The position numbers and the translations under genes were made by a program. Positions 1 through 11,060 of a DNA stretch of 64,000 nucleotides are shown one piece after another; position 1 is the stretch's first letter, and each line of letters starts with the position of its first letter. This DNA is from Uloborus plumipes (Eukaryota > Arthropoda > Arachnida > Araneae > Uloboridae): contig JAXGGA010004517.1 of assembly GCA_038373865.1 (NCBI GenBank), positions 23,438 to 87,437 on the forward strand, read 5' to 3'. The notes below the pieces were generated by a model. That model saw nothing but the letters and a program-made list of their open reading frames with translations. It was not told where the DNA came from and did not search any database.

Positions 1-433
1 TATATAGCAAAAGGCAAGCACACAGACAGTGATGAATAAGCGAAAAAAATCTTTCAGGACAATCCCCGAAACCCAGAGATTTTAAGAAACTAAAGAAAAG
101 GCAGAGATCATCCCAGAAGATGCTATGAAAAAAACTTAAGCCAAGTCACAATTGCTAGTTTTAAGGACAAGTACATATTTGTGGACGACATGAGTGACTT
201 CCATTCGTGTTTAAATCTTTGTGTTTCAATTCAAAAGCATTTCTTAAAATTACTTTTCATTTTTCATAAGTTCAAAATTATTTTAAATTTTGACAAATTA
301 TAAGCGTTTACTGATATTGATATTATACTTTTATTTGACAGTATTTATCTGTTCTTGTTCTTCCCCATCAATATTACTCATGTTTGTGAGACCTATTACA
401 GGTTTCATGGAAAAAAAATAAAAATTTTAACAT
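1..433. other. AT-rich stretch, nothing recognised
   Basis: No open frame, repeat boundary or RNA-like structure that I can support. It lies downstream of the last exon seen of the minus-strand gene, so it may be intron or 3' flank. Confidence 0.4.
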
Positions 434-652
434 GTGTTCCAATTGACCCCTATCAGCGGGGTGATTCGGAACACCCATAATTTCCTATATATTTTAATAA
501 TAACTGTTCAAAATGTTTTGTGTTTGCTTGGAATATCAAAAGTAAAGCAAGACCGAAGTTTTTACCCAGAAAATTAAATTGAAAAAAAATCTTTTAACTG
601 CTTTTTTTACAATCAAAGCTGAAAAGTGTTCCGATTCACCCCATTTTACGGT
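434..652. repeat. Palindromic repeat, GGGGTGATTCGGAACAC family
   Basis: GTGTTCC-AATTGACCCC and GGGGTGATTCGGAACAC form a hairpin at about 434-473. The reverse complement GTGTTCCGATTCACCCC recurs at about 626-643, followed by ATTTTACGGTA. Three related arms suggest a degenerate MITE-like element. No clean target-site duplication is seen. Confidence 0.45.
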
Positions 653-1030
653 ACTCTTCAATCTCGAAATGCGCGCATAGCACCATTGAACAGTTCTATT
701 TCAAAAAAAGGTGACAGTTTGATAAAGAAAGGGCTCATGGTAGCATTTCTGCTTAGTCCGATTTTTTGTTTTATTTTTGTAGAACTGACAAAGAAAGAGA
801 ATAAATTAAAAAAGAGAAAACATCAACGCAAACCAATACATCAGAGAAAGAAACCTAACAAGAAACAAATTAAAATCTCCTCACATTCCTTATCTCTCTT
901 TTCACCATCCCCCCTATTTTAACAAAATCAGTAGAGACCTGAGGCATGCGCATTAAAATCCACCCACGTGAAAACCATTCTCTAACAAAATTAGTTTAAA
1001 GGAAATCCGCCTAAAGTTAGAATTTACATT
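653..1030. other. No gene recognised
   Basis: A 98-codon open frame ending at 922 is low-complexity, lysine-rich and without recognisable motifs; I treat it as chance. Confidence 0.4.
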
Positions 1031-1059
1031 GAGCTTAAAACTACCCGTAGGAGCTATTG

Positions 1060-1345
1060 TTAAGTTTTTTGAACAGCTCAAAATTGAATGAAAAGTTGTT
1101 CAAACCAACAAGTGAAACATAGGAATGAGGTGTCCTTGCCGAGATCTTTCGAACAAAAAAAAGTTTGTTTAAATCGGGCAGTTCGCTCAAAAGTTATTAG
1201 GGGTGACAGCTTGTTTATACAGTTCAATGTTGAATGAAAAATGGGTCATATCAAAATGCGAAATATGGGAATGAGGTGTCCTCGCCGAGACTGTTCATTC
1301 AAAAGTTATTTGTGGGGACAGACAGACAGACTAACAGATATACAC
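1060..1345. repeat. Two diverged ~148-bp tandem units
   Basis: Both units hold TTGAATGAAAA followed by GGAATGAGGTGTCC and GCCGAGA. The GAGGTGTCC landmarks lie about 148 bp apart. The second unit ends in a GACA run (GGGGACAGACAGACAGACTA), as in many dispersed arthropod repeats. The element class is not identified. Confidence 0.5.
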
Positions 1346-1442
1346 AGATTTTTCCACATCTCAAAACCCTGCTTTTCTATTTTTAATTTTTAGATTTTTA
1401 TTTTTGTATTCTTTTTTGACTTTGCGATATTTTGAAGATGTA

Positions 1443-1885
1443 CCCAAGTAGCATCAACTCATCGGATTTTGCTCGGCCAATCATCGAACTCCTCGTAAAC
1501 TGATCCCGTAACGCACGATGACATCGTTCCGATCAGTATCCGAGCACGGTTTTCGATGAGCTACTTTTCATCGGAAAGCGATATCCTTCCGATCAACTTT
1601 CCGATGAAAATAAGCCGAGCATCCAAAATTGATCCTAAATTCATCGGCACAGGACTGCACTGCGTGTAAATTGCTCCAAATCTCATCGTATTTCGAGCAA
1701 AACTCATCGGATTTTGCTGCTCGGATTCTGTTTGGCCGATGAGACATATTGGAGCAATTCCCGATGAGAACTCATCGAATCTGATCATCGGAGAATTTCA
1801 TCGGGTTTCAATGAATGGCCGATGAGAATTTCATCGGGTTTCGATGAATGGCCGATCATCGGCTGATGAGATTATTCTGCTAGGG
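1443..1885. mobile_element. MITE with TACCC termini, CATCGG-rich interior
   Basis: The left end reads TACCCAAGTAGCA. The reverse complement of the right end reads TACCCTAGCAGAA. TA at 1441-1442 and 1886-1887 may be the target duplication, which would fit a Tc1/mariner-type MITE. The interior is crowded with CATCGG/CCGATG words, including two near-identical ~31-bp units around 1796-1855 (TTTCATCGGGTTTC plus GATGAATGGCCGATG). It carries no ORF of its own. Confidence 0.55.
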
Positions 1886-1977
1886 TATTAAGCCACTTCT
1901 AATGCCTTTTTCGTCTTTCTTTTGCTTTAACGTGAGAAAAGACTAATCGAAAGGAAAGGGGAGATGGGGCTGAGTAC

Positions 1978-2251
1978 CTGAGGGCGCCCCGGAAGGCGAC
2001 GCTGTCCTGCCACTCCATGATGAAGGTGGGCGTGAGCGTGCCCTCGCCCTCGCGGTTGCCCATGACGAGGAGGCGCGCCTTCTTGCCCGCGTGCCGGGCC
2101 AGCTCGCCGCAGCAGGCGCTCAGGTTGGCGTGGCGCAGCGTGGGGCGCCGCACCTCGCGCCGGCTCACCGAGCCCGCGCGGATCTTGAGGATGCGGGCGC
2201 GCTTGCACGACAGCCGGCCGCGCTGCAGGCGCCGGATCTTGGTCTTGATCA
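1978..2251 (-). CDS. SFRP-like gene, NTR-domain exon (partial gene)
   Basis: This 274-bp minus-strand exon encodes most of a netrin-like (NTR) domain. It is far GC-richer than anything around it, and composition changes sharply at both borders. The acceptor is a clean pyrimidine tract ending TTCTTCCAG before 2251; the donor is CAG|GTACTC at 1978/1977. Joined to the exon at 15942-16019 the shared codon becomes GTG, giving CRADFVIKTKIRRL. Further on come a Cys-Cys pair (SACCGEL), a LLVMGN strand and a TFIMEWQD segment. These match the order of Cys-x-Cys, LIMGRK and W-D/K in SFRP1/2/5 NTR domains. SFRPs are secreted and bind Wnt or Frizzled. The final NTR cysteine is missing, so one more 3' exon is expected below 1978. 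Alternatively, reading through the donor gives a basic tail ending at 1899. A different NTR protein (netrin or FRZB type) is the main alternative. Confidence 0.7.
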
Positions 2252-2298
2252 CTGGAAGAAGAAGAAAAAAAAGATAGATTAGAGATATGTACGCAAAT

Positions 2299-2894
2299 CA
2301 GGGTTCTCCAAAACCCACCCGGGTTTTTTCGGGCGGGCCCACTTGAAAAAACCCATTATGTCGGTAAAGTTGGTTTTTTCAAAATTTAACATACATTAAA
2401 AACAATTATTTTAGAAACTAACTAAATATTACAAATATTTTGATCAATACTAAGCCGAGAAATTGATATTGATCAATTTAGTTATAATACTTAGTTTATT
2501 ACAATATTTAATCTTGCTCAGTACCTGGTTCAGAAATTGCCATCTTCCTCTCCTGACAACTTATTAGGTATTAGAAATAAAACTATACAGGAGTTTTTTT
2601 TTAAATACTTAGAAGATCAAAATAATTATTCCGATCTATAAATTCAATTCAATAGCAATTTAAAAAAATCAATACTACAATGCTGTTTCCAAATTTGTGT
2701 AATAAGAATTTTTTTAGGAGGTCGCAATGACCTTTCTTTAGGACTCCCCTGATTTAATGAAAAGTAAAGGTAGGTAGTGCACAATGTTTCAATACAGAAT
2801 GATAGTAAAATGATTCTTGAAAAAACCCGGGTTTTCATCAAAAACCCAGTTGGGCTGGGTTTTTTCAAAAAACTCCGGGTTTTTTCAAACCCTG
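2299..2894. mobile_element. hAT-like MITE, CAGGGTT ends
   Basis: The left end is CAGGGTTCTCCAAAACCC and the reverse-complemented right end is CAGGGTTTGAAAAAACCC. Subterminal copies of AAAACCCGGG-type words occur at both ends. Flanking 8-mers ACGCAAAT (2291-2298) and ACACAAAC (2895-2902) match at 6 of 8 positions, consistent with an aged hAT 8-bp duplication. No transposase remains. It lies about 50 bp upstream of the acceptor of the GC-rich exon, inside the intron. Confidence 0.65.
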
Positions 2895-2902
2895 ACACAA
2901 AC

Positions 2903-3960
2903 ACATATCTCCTACGATTATAGTATACTTAACGACTGACAACAGGACTTTCGTTCCCACGAACGAAGAAAATAAATTTAAACGTTTTTCGAAGATTCAT
3001 TTTAGCGTTTACGGGAATGTTACAATTAGTGCAGATAATGATGGGAGATGCCATCAGGGCCATGATGGCCCTCCAGAGCCCTTCGCACCTACAAATTGCT
3101 TGGTTCATAGTTTGTTCAAACCTCTTAAAATGAAAAAGAAAAGCTACAATTTTGAGGAAGTTAAAAAAAAAAAGGTATGGATCTGACATTGATTTAATTT
3201 TATGCTTGACATGCGTCATTAAAAGTATTAAAAAAACATTTTCAAAATATTACGTAAATTTCAATTTCAAAGCGCATATCAGCGACGTGCGTACACTAGC
3301 AGACCCTTGAACAGGGCTATTATGTTTTTAAAACCGACGATAATAACAAGAAAACCCTCTTTTGCGTGATATAATTAAATTTCTAACAGCCCTTATTTTT
3401 CTCTCCTAACTCCAGATTTTTCTTTCTTGACAAAACACGAGCATCTTCACCGAACTGGAGGAAACTTGAAGGGAAAAACATTCTCACAACACTCCTGTTT
3501 GCTTTCTAGAAGAGGCGCTGCGTTCGTCAGCCTCCGGTGACAGTTGCCTCTTATCACCGCCGTAATAACCCGATTCTCCTTTTTAAGCTCTCATAACTTG
3601 CTTTTGATGAAAGAAGAGTCTTGAGTGTCCATTCACCTATATCATCCTCCATAGACGGAGGAGTGGCCATTGTTCCAGGGCTGATGGTTCTGTGAAGAGT
3701 GGCAGCAAGGGAATGTAAAAAATGTATCGTAATGGATCCTCTCGCACTTCTGAGACAATGTTTCTGAATTTTCTTTGTTTTGACTTTTAGTAAGAATGGA
3801 GAATAGATGCACATTAATAAAGCTTTATGCTACATCTTTAATAATGTCCACTTTAGATATCCATTTACAAGTTACGGCAAATATCACTGCATAATGTTAA
3901 AAATGGCATTTAGACGGAAATATCCTTCTTGCATATTTTTGGCTGAAAGTAGCGAATCTA
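2903..3960. other. Intronic stretch, nothing recognised
   Basis: Mixed AT-rich sequence. An 86-codon minus-strand frame near 3554-3814 has no domain or repeat support. Confidence 0.4.
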
Positions 3961-3984
3961 ACTTTTTTTCCTTTTTCTCAAAAA

Positions 3985-5420
3985 ATATTCGCTTCAATTA
4001 CTTGGAAAACTAAGGAAAAAAACTGAGCGATGCTTCTACAAACTTTAGAAATTTTATTGAATCGCATAAAGTCATCTGATTTCCTAAAGGTTCTACGTTT
4101 TGCTAATTTATCTAAATACACTTCTATTAAAATTAAACGTATCTTTGACTTCTCGGAGAAAAACTGTTCTTTGATTTCCAAACTAACAGCATTATAACTC
4201 TTTAATCGAAAGACATACCTCCATTGATAACTTTTTCTTCCTCCAGGTCAAGAAGAGGAATGTAATAAATTTAGGTGAGTACAGGAAATTAAGCTTGATT
4301 AACTCTGTATGAATTTCTTACTAATGACGTTAAAAATATCTGCTTCTGTTATTTAGGAAAAAAAATGAGCAGCACTTCAATAAATAGGCTATGAGACGCC
4401 ATTGAAAATCACAAAGCTATTTGTTCTCCTAAAAGCCCTACGTTTAGCCAATTCATCTAAACACACTTTTACTAAGACCAATCCTGTTTCAAGTTTCTTG
4501 ATCCTAAACTGCTGTTTGATCTCGTAATTAACTGCATTAAACTCCCTAATGGGATGACATGCTTCTTTTAGTAGCAATGTTTTTGCTTGTATTCTGGAAC
4601 AGGAATATAATAAATTCACAGTTGTCTGCAAGAAGCTAAGCTAGCTTAATTCTGCACGAATTTCTTACTTGTGGTGTTGAAAATATTCGCTACAGTAATT
4701 TAAGGAAAAGAAAAAAAGCTGAGCAGCACTTTAACAAATAAATCCCGAGTCTCCACTGAATTGCGCCAAAGCCATCTGTTTTCCTAAAAGCCCTACGTTT
4801 AGCTAATTTATCTAAGCACACTTTAATACGACCAATCCCGCTTTAACTTTCTTGATCCTAAACTGCTGTTTCATCTCGTAATTAACTACATTATAACTCT
4901 TTAATGGAAAAACATACTCCTTTTAGCAGCAATGTCTCTGCTCGTACTCTGGAAGAGGAATATAATAAATTCACAGTTGTCTGCAGGAAACTAAGCTAGT
5001 TAATTCTATATGAATTTCTTATTTATGATGTTGAAAATATTCGCTTCAATTATTTAAGCTAAAAAAAAGACTAAGCAGCACTTCAACAAATAAATCCTGA
5101 GCTTCCATTGAGTCGCACAAAGCCATCTGTTCTCCCGAAACTCCTACGTCTCGCTAGTTAACCAAAGTACACTTTTATCAAGTCCAATCGTGTCTCGAGC
5201 CTTCTCGATGCACAACTGTTCTTTGATCTCGGGGTTAACTGCATTATGACTCCTTAATGGGGAGACAGCTTTACGTTGGAAACAATTTTCCTCATCTTTT
5301 GCCCGGGAAAAACAATAATTAGCCGCTTGGATGGCACAGTCCTTTTCCACTCTTTGGAGAGCGACTTCTTTCGGAAAAGTTTTGCAAAAATAATCTCTCG
5401 GAACTGAGAGGCGGATGGAA
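3985..5420 (-). repeat. Four-unit ~350-bp tandem array with coding-like character
   Basis: Four diverged units are marked by AACTGYTSTTTSATYTC at 4162, 4507, 4861 and 5214, spaced 345, 354 and 353 bp. Read on the minus strand, they keep a similar peptide pattern: NAVNxEIKxQ, then IKK, then LDxLAKRRxFRKT. The unit nearest 5581 carries the longest open frame (145 codons, 5144-5581, start at 5581). The third has a stop inside the pattern and the first has lost its upstream part. This could be a decayed tandem exon or gene fragment, or a satellite-like array from a mobile element. No family is recognised and no convincing splice sites were found. Confidence 0.6.
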
Positions 5421-5581
5421 TTCTTCACAAAAGTTGAAGAGGACGAGTTTGATGAAAGGGCTGCCATTAGTTCGGCTCCAACGCGCTCATTTTTTGTGTT
5501 TTCCTTCTTTGAGTAAAGGTCCGCGCTTATCAGAACAGAGAACACACATTTGGAAATGTTTCGAAAGTTAAAGGAAGCCAC

Positions 5582-5953
5582 ATGCGTCGGAGCAGATAAC
5601 GGAGTTCGTACTCATTTCTTTATATCTAAATTAAGGAGTTTTAAGTACATAAAGTAGTAAAATTTCAGAAGTAAAAAGTTAGTTTTTAGGAATCTGAGAG
5701 ATGGTTGTAAGAATACCGGATTATAGAAATGTCTGTGTAAACCGGGTAGTTTACGAAGAGAGCTTGCATGCATGTTCGCAAAATACTTTTAAACTGACGT
5801 GAAGTTTAATATAATACATTGACTGCCGCTTATATGAAATCACGTTTGTTCTAAGCAGTTTTAATTCAATAAAGTGGGTGATTCAAAAAAGTGGTTAAAT
5901 TAACAAAGTTGGATTTTGTTTTGTTTTTAACGATTTGATTCATTTAACGAGTG
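5582..5953. other. Nothing recognised
   Basis: AT-rich intronic sequence between the tandem array and the next MITE. Confidence 0.4.
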
Positions 5954-5957
5954 TCTA

Positions 5958-6575
5958 GGGTCATTCCATAGAAATGTCAGCCTCAGCCAAAGAAAAAAAA
6001 AAATACCGAAGTAAAAAAATTATCAAAAAATAAATAAATAAATGAATAAATAAAAATCATACAACATAAGAAGTTAAAAAAAATTGAAAAAGTATTGCAA
6101 TTATCACTGAGATTAGTCATGATAAATAGTTTGTAATGTGTCTAATGCTTGTTATTCGATGGTTACGTTACGTTAGTCACACGCCATCTTGAGTAAAAGT
6201 GACGCTCAAGACTAGAAAAAATTAAGATTTAATAAATGTGTTTTGTATTTTTAAAAGCTAACTTTACACATTTTTCAAATATATCATTCAATTTTTAACA
6301 CTTGCTTAACTTTGAGAAATTTTTGCCTCACAACATGAGCATTCATTTTCAGGGTCGCAAAAAAAATGTTGCGTTAGTCACGCTGCTATTTTGGGTGAAA
6401 AAATATCTACTGTCAGTAATTTTGTTTTAAATTCTTCGCAGAAATGATACATAGATACCATGTACATTGTAAATGCACCAGCATAACTAAAAAATATTTT
6501 TTATCCTTTAAGTTACAAGTAAAAACAGTTACAAAATCAGCTCTGAATGTTGCGTTAGTCACTATGGAATGACCC
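5958..6575. mobile_element. MITE with GGGTCATTCCATAG inverted ends
   Basis: Perfect 14-bp terminal inverted repeats GGGTCATTCCATAG, flanked by the 4-bp direct repeat TCTA at 5954-5957 and 6576-6579. Inside, GTTRCGTTAGTCAC occurs three times in the same orientation (about 6167, 6368, 6549), the last abutting the right end. It has no ORF, so it is non-autonomous. The superfamily is not assigned. Confidence 0.75.
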
Positions 6576-6579
6576 TCTA

Positions 6580-7080
6580 CTGTAACTTTTGTATTATCGA
6601 TGAAGAAATATTCAAAACGTACAGGAAATTTTCACTTATATGGAAGAGGTATATGAAATATATTGTTTTAGGGAAGCAGGATTATTACTTTTTTTTTGCT
6701 TCTCTTGGATGTTCATAGCTTGTAATCAAATTTGAATTAGAGCCAGAACTCACTGGAATTTCTCTGTAGAATTAAATTTCCCATTCACAGAAAATTGATC
6801 ACGGCTCATGCTTCTCATTGTAGGGTACTAAAAAATTTACGAATTCACTCCTGCTTGTTGTTTATGCTTGTTGAAATACTTGCATGTTTGTAAAATACTT
6901 TTACAGTTGGATTAAGTTAAAAAATATATTCTGTATTGCCAATAAAAAAAATCCAAAAAATGCATTGAGAATGTTTATAGCGCTCATGAGAAAATTGCAT
7001 GAAATGCATGGTGAACATATATTACACATATTTTATGCAGTTAAAAGACAACCCGTAAAAGATCAGCAGTGTTTGTCTAA
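6580..7080. other. Nothing recognised
   Basis: AT-rich sequence; no element borders or coding signal. Confidence 0.4.
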
Positions 7081-7081
7081 T

Positions 7082-7256
7082 GAGGCCGTGGTATCCCGAT
7101 CGGTAAGGCATCGGACCCTTCGTATCAGAAGGGTCCCGGGTTCGATCCCAGCCGATCAAAGATCCACCGTCGTTACTAATGGTGGCTGGGCGACCGAAAA
7201 TAAGGGTCGTGGTCACAAAGTCCTCCAAGTGAAACGATACCGCTGGGGGTACTAAG
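7082..7256 (+). mobile_element. tRNA-derived SINE, family 1, copy 1
   Basis: The head GGCCGTGGTATCCCGATCGG resembles a tRNA A box. GGTTCGATCCC at about 7140 is a near-perfect B box, followed by AGCCGATCA. The body AAAGATCCACCGTC, AATGGTGGCTGGG and AATAAGGGTCGTGG is shared with the copy at 36746. The acceptor stem does not close as in a real tRNA, so this is a SINE. It would be transcribed by RNA polymerase III and mobilised by a partner LINE. Confidence 0.8.
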
Positions 7257-8797
7257 GGTTTTTTGCTAACAAAATATATTTTCTCCCCTTGGATTATTGT
7301 GAAGATACATTGATAATACTAAAACTAGAATGCTTAAAACTTTCTAATTATTCCTGCTGCAGTCATGATGCTGTAAATCTTACAACATATTGTCGTTTTC
7401 TTGTACAAAATGTCAAAAATTTGGCAATTCAATTTGCTGCTACTCTCACCGTCAAGTAATAAAACAAAAAGTATGTATGGCTACTTTCAAAAAGATGTAA
7501 AACCGTTTTATGATGAAGAGAACCAGAAAAAAATAATGCAGTAATTTTACATTTTATTACGTTCAACATACAAATTTCTGTTACTGTCAGATGAAATGAC
7601 TCTTGCTTTTTATCCCGCCGCTGTTCCTTTACTCAAAAAGCGCTCTCTTCGAAAAAGAAAGGCAAGCATCCATTAAATAGTCATCTCCCTTGATAGCTGC
7701 ATCCTTCATACAAAATGAATGCTAATGGTTCGTCTCTTAAGCGAAGAAAGTTTCCTTTTGATAACGAAACCATTCGTTCATTCTCTTCCTTTGAAACGTA
7801 TAAAATCTGTGAAAAATATTAAATTTTTCTTAAAAATTCCCTAATAGTCGAGTCTTTTGAAATAAATTAAATATAAATTCCTCGACAAAAGGGCCGATCA
7901 TTTGTTCCGTAAGCAGTTTTCCAACATAAGATTTTGAATAAAGCTTCTGGGTGAATAATGATTAAAATTTGCTGATAAAACATGATGGTAGCTTAAAGCG
8001 TATTACGGGAGTTATGGATTTTCGTAAAGTATTGGATCTTTTAATGCATTCGAGGCTCATCACGATACATTTTTTTTCTTGACTTTTAAAGAAAGTTTAG
8101 CTTTTATCGTTAGAAAGGAGGCAATAAATAAACATACGAAAATTAACGTTTGTTAACTTTTACTATAAAACTTCAACAAGCTGTGCTACTGCGTCTATTA
8201 AAATAATTTTCTTTATCTTGTTTGTTTTTATCAATATTTATTTCTGTTTATTCTAATTTAGACTTAAACGAAAAATGTTGATTTATAAGTTAAACTCCTT
8301 TTAATAACTTTGATCTCCCCTCCCCTCCCACTTTTTTCTTTTCATTCATTTCTTCTTTTTATACAACAACTTACTCAGTGAAAGAAAAATATTTTAAGAA
8401 TATTAAGTTGCATTCATGGAACTAAAGAAAGAAGAATTAAAGGAGCAAAAAAATTATCGGTTCCAATACTGTTTTACATTTTTATCAAAAATTTTAAAAT
8501 TTAGGAAATGCGCGTGAAAAACTTTACAAAATTTATAAAACTAGCCCTGAGTGTAAAAAAATCGTTGTTTTTCGTCTCCGTTTCCTTTTGAGTACTTTCT
8601 GCCAACTAATTATTTTTTTCTTTTTCAATAAATCCAATTTTTGTCTAAATTATAGGTAACAAAATGGAAATATATATTAAAAAAAAGGAAACTGCCAAAA
8701 GTTATGTTATTCTTTAAAACTCTCTTTGTCTTTTTGCCTTGAATCAGATTCTGTTAAGAATAATATGTTTGAGAACACAAAATGATACTTTTAAATC
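7257..8797. other. Long AT-rich intronic stretch
   Basis: No ORF, inverted ends or tandem structure that I can support across about 1.5 kb. Confidence 0.4.
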
Positions 8798-8859
8798 AGG
8801 AACATTACTTGTTTACTGTCAAATACCAGAGTATTTGACAGTAAACAAGTAATGTTCCT
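8798..8859. repeat. Perfect 29-bp hairpin with 4-nt loop
   Basis: Arm 8798-8826 (begins AGGAACATTACTTG, ends TCAAATAC) is the exact reverse complement of 8831-8859; the loop is CAGA. The arms show no mismatch, unlike most aged repeats nearby, so the palindrome is recent or constrained. It is shorter and more perfect than a typical miRNA precursor. Confidence 0.9.
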
Positions 8860-10644
8860 TTTCTTTGTATACCAGGGTCAAACTGAATAAATATTTTCGT
8901 TGTGTGGAATCAGTTCGTGTATCAAATTGTAAACTAATTTTAGTTAAACTAATTTTCCGAGTGCTACTGTCCACACCACATGAAGTTAAAACAAATAATG
9001 GTAACAGGGACAATTGGGAATTTTCGCGTTTGGCTAAACGCTGTTCTATGTTTTACAGTTATCATAAGATGAAAAGCAAAGAATGGTAAAAAAAAAAGTA
9101 CTTTTTCCTTCAAACTGCATAGAAACTGCGAACAAATTTCATCTTATTAAGGAGAGTTTTAAGAGCTTTTAAAATATGCAAAAATAAAAAATTATAAACA
9201 TGGTCCTTTTATTTGCCCTCTTTTTTAACCAAGATTTGAATGCCATTTGTCCTTCCTCCTCGCCACCTCTTATTTTACAAACAGGAAAGGTTTTGAATTT
9301 CACTGTCTGTCGAACCGCCAAAAAGAACATTAAGAACCAATTTTATTCAAAATTAAAATTATCAAATGAAAGTTTTCAGTAGTAAAACTCAGCATTGAGA
9401 AACCCAAACAACTCGAGCTGGTTCTAGAAAGTTCACCCAGTTGAAACCGAGTTCCTAAAGAAAAATTGAGGGAAAAAAAAGCAAACTAAAGTTAATTGAA
9501 AAGACAAACGCATAGTAATAGATAAGCAACAAGATTTTAAACGGCGCAGAAAGAGGCCCTTATCATAAATATTAATTAAGTTGGGGGGAAAAGAACACTA
9601 ACCGGGGAGTAGAACAAACAGGTTGTTTAAGTTCCCTCTTTAAAAAGGAATCATTACTCAATTACCATTTTAAAGAGCTTGTCAATTATTTAAAGGGCCT
9701 TTTAGATGCGGAGATTTTTTTATTGGTGTGTGGAATTTAGATGTATTTGCTCTGCGAAAACGGTAAGTATTTTGGATAAATAGAGGATTTTAGAGGCCTT
9801 AATAGAAACGGGTGATTAAAATCCAATGAAAAACGAAAAAGAGAAAAGGGTTGGTAAAATGGTAGATTCGGAGATATAACATTCGATTCCTCACCTCCTG
9901 CTAATCGGAAATTAATGATAAATTCAAGAACGTAAATTGGCATTTCAGTGGAAAGTATGTAATATCTGTTACATTTATGCACATAGCCGGAGAGATATTC
10001 ATATATTTTTTAATGACTTGGTGCTCTTTGACATTTTTTCGAGAGATAAATTCATTTTGGAGGTGTTGAATCGCTAAATAAAGTTTATTCAAAATTCCTA
10101 CCAGTCAGAAACAGACTCCAAATCCAGAATATGAGCATATAACGAGCATTTTATTGAACTATACATAAACATATAGATAGAAACGGACAACACGCATAAC
10201 AGAACAGAACAGAACAGAAACATCAGAGCCAACTCGGCATGGCTGCCAGATCCTTTTAAACAAGCTCTGACAGCGGCAGTTAAAGTTAAGTTTCTACAGG
10301 AGTAGAGACATTCTAAAGAAGTGAAGATTATAACTGTGATAGATTTCAAAAAAAAAAAAAAAAAGGCTTTCTAATGATGAAATGGAAAATGACAGGGGAG
10401 GAAGTGATGATTACTATTTTGATTTTTAACGCTTTCAATGCTTGTTATTTTGTGTTCAAAGTAAATAAATAAATAGATAACAAGACTTTCCGATGCAATA
10501 TGTTTTAAATTCCAATTGCTTTTTTTTTTCACGATACTAAATTTTTAATTTAAATACAGAGCGTGAACGTGCGCTCGACTAAATTTCTGAGAAGTATTTC
10601 CGATTTTATACTGTTGGAATATGATTTTAGTATTGGACTTATAG
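8860..10644. other. Intronic stretch with only microsatellites
   Basis: Contains an AACAG pentamer run near 10200 and a poly-A run near 10350. No gene or bounded element was recognised. Confidence 0.4.
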
Positions 10645-11060
10645 CAGTAGCGTCGCTACGGGGAAGGGGGCAGTCCGCCCCGGGTGTCACCAGTCAGGGG
10701 GGTGACACCCGGAGCGGACCAAAGGAAAAAGAAATAAGAAAAAAAAAAAAAAAACAGAAGGAAGAAGAAGAAAAAAACGAAAAGGAAGAAGGAAAAATAA
10801 ACAATATTTACTCTGTAAAATGCAGAAGCATTACTATGGGGTTGGAGCGAGTGGGTGGGAGGGGGGTAGCCGGGTTACACCCCTTGAGGTGTGACACAAA
10901 AATGTTTTCCGAACAATTTTTCTTTTCTTTTTCCTTTCTTTTTTTCTTTTCCCTTTCTTTTTTCCTTTTCCTTTTTTTCTTTTTGTTTCTTTGGGGGGGG
11001 GGGGGGATTTGCCACCACGAATTACCGCCTTGGGTGACACTCTTGCTAGGTACGCCACTG
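10645..11060. mobile_element. Degenerate MITE with CAGTRGCGT ends
   Basis: The left end CAGTAGCGTCGCTAC and reverse-complemented right end CAGTGGCGTACCTAG are imperfect inverted repeats of a type widespread in animal DNA transposons. The left part has an internal hairpin around GGTGTCACC/GGTGACACC (10685-10712). Long purine- and pyrimidine-rich tracts fill the interior and create spurious open frames on both strands. No clear target duplication. Confidence 0.5.

Noticed and set aside
626..922. 98-codon plus-strand open frame
   Set aside because: Lysine-rich low complexity, overlaps an MITE end, no motif.
7082..7160. Possible genuine tRNA gene
   Set aside because: A and B boxes are present but arms do not fold into a closed cloverleaf and the body recurs at 36746 as a SINE.
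10834..11058. Lys/Pro-rich minus-strand frame
   Set aside because: Created by poly-pyrimidine and poly-G tracts inside a MITE.
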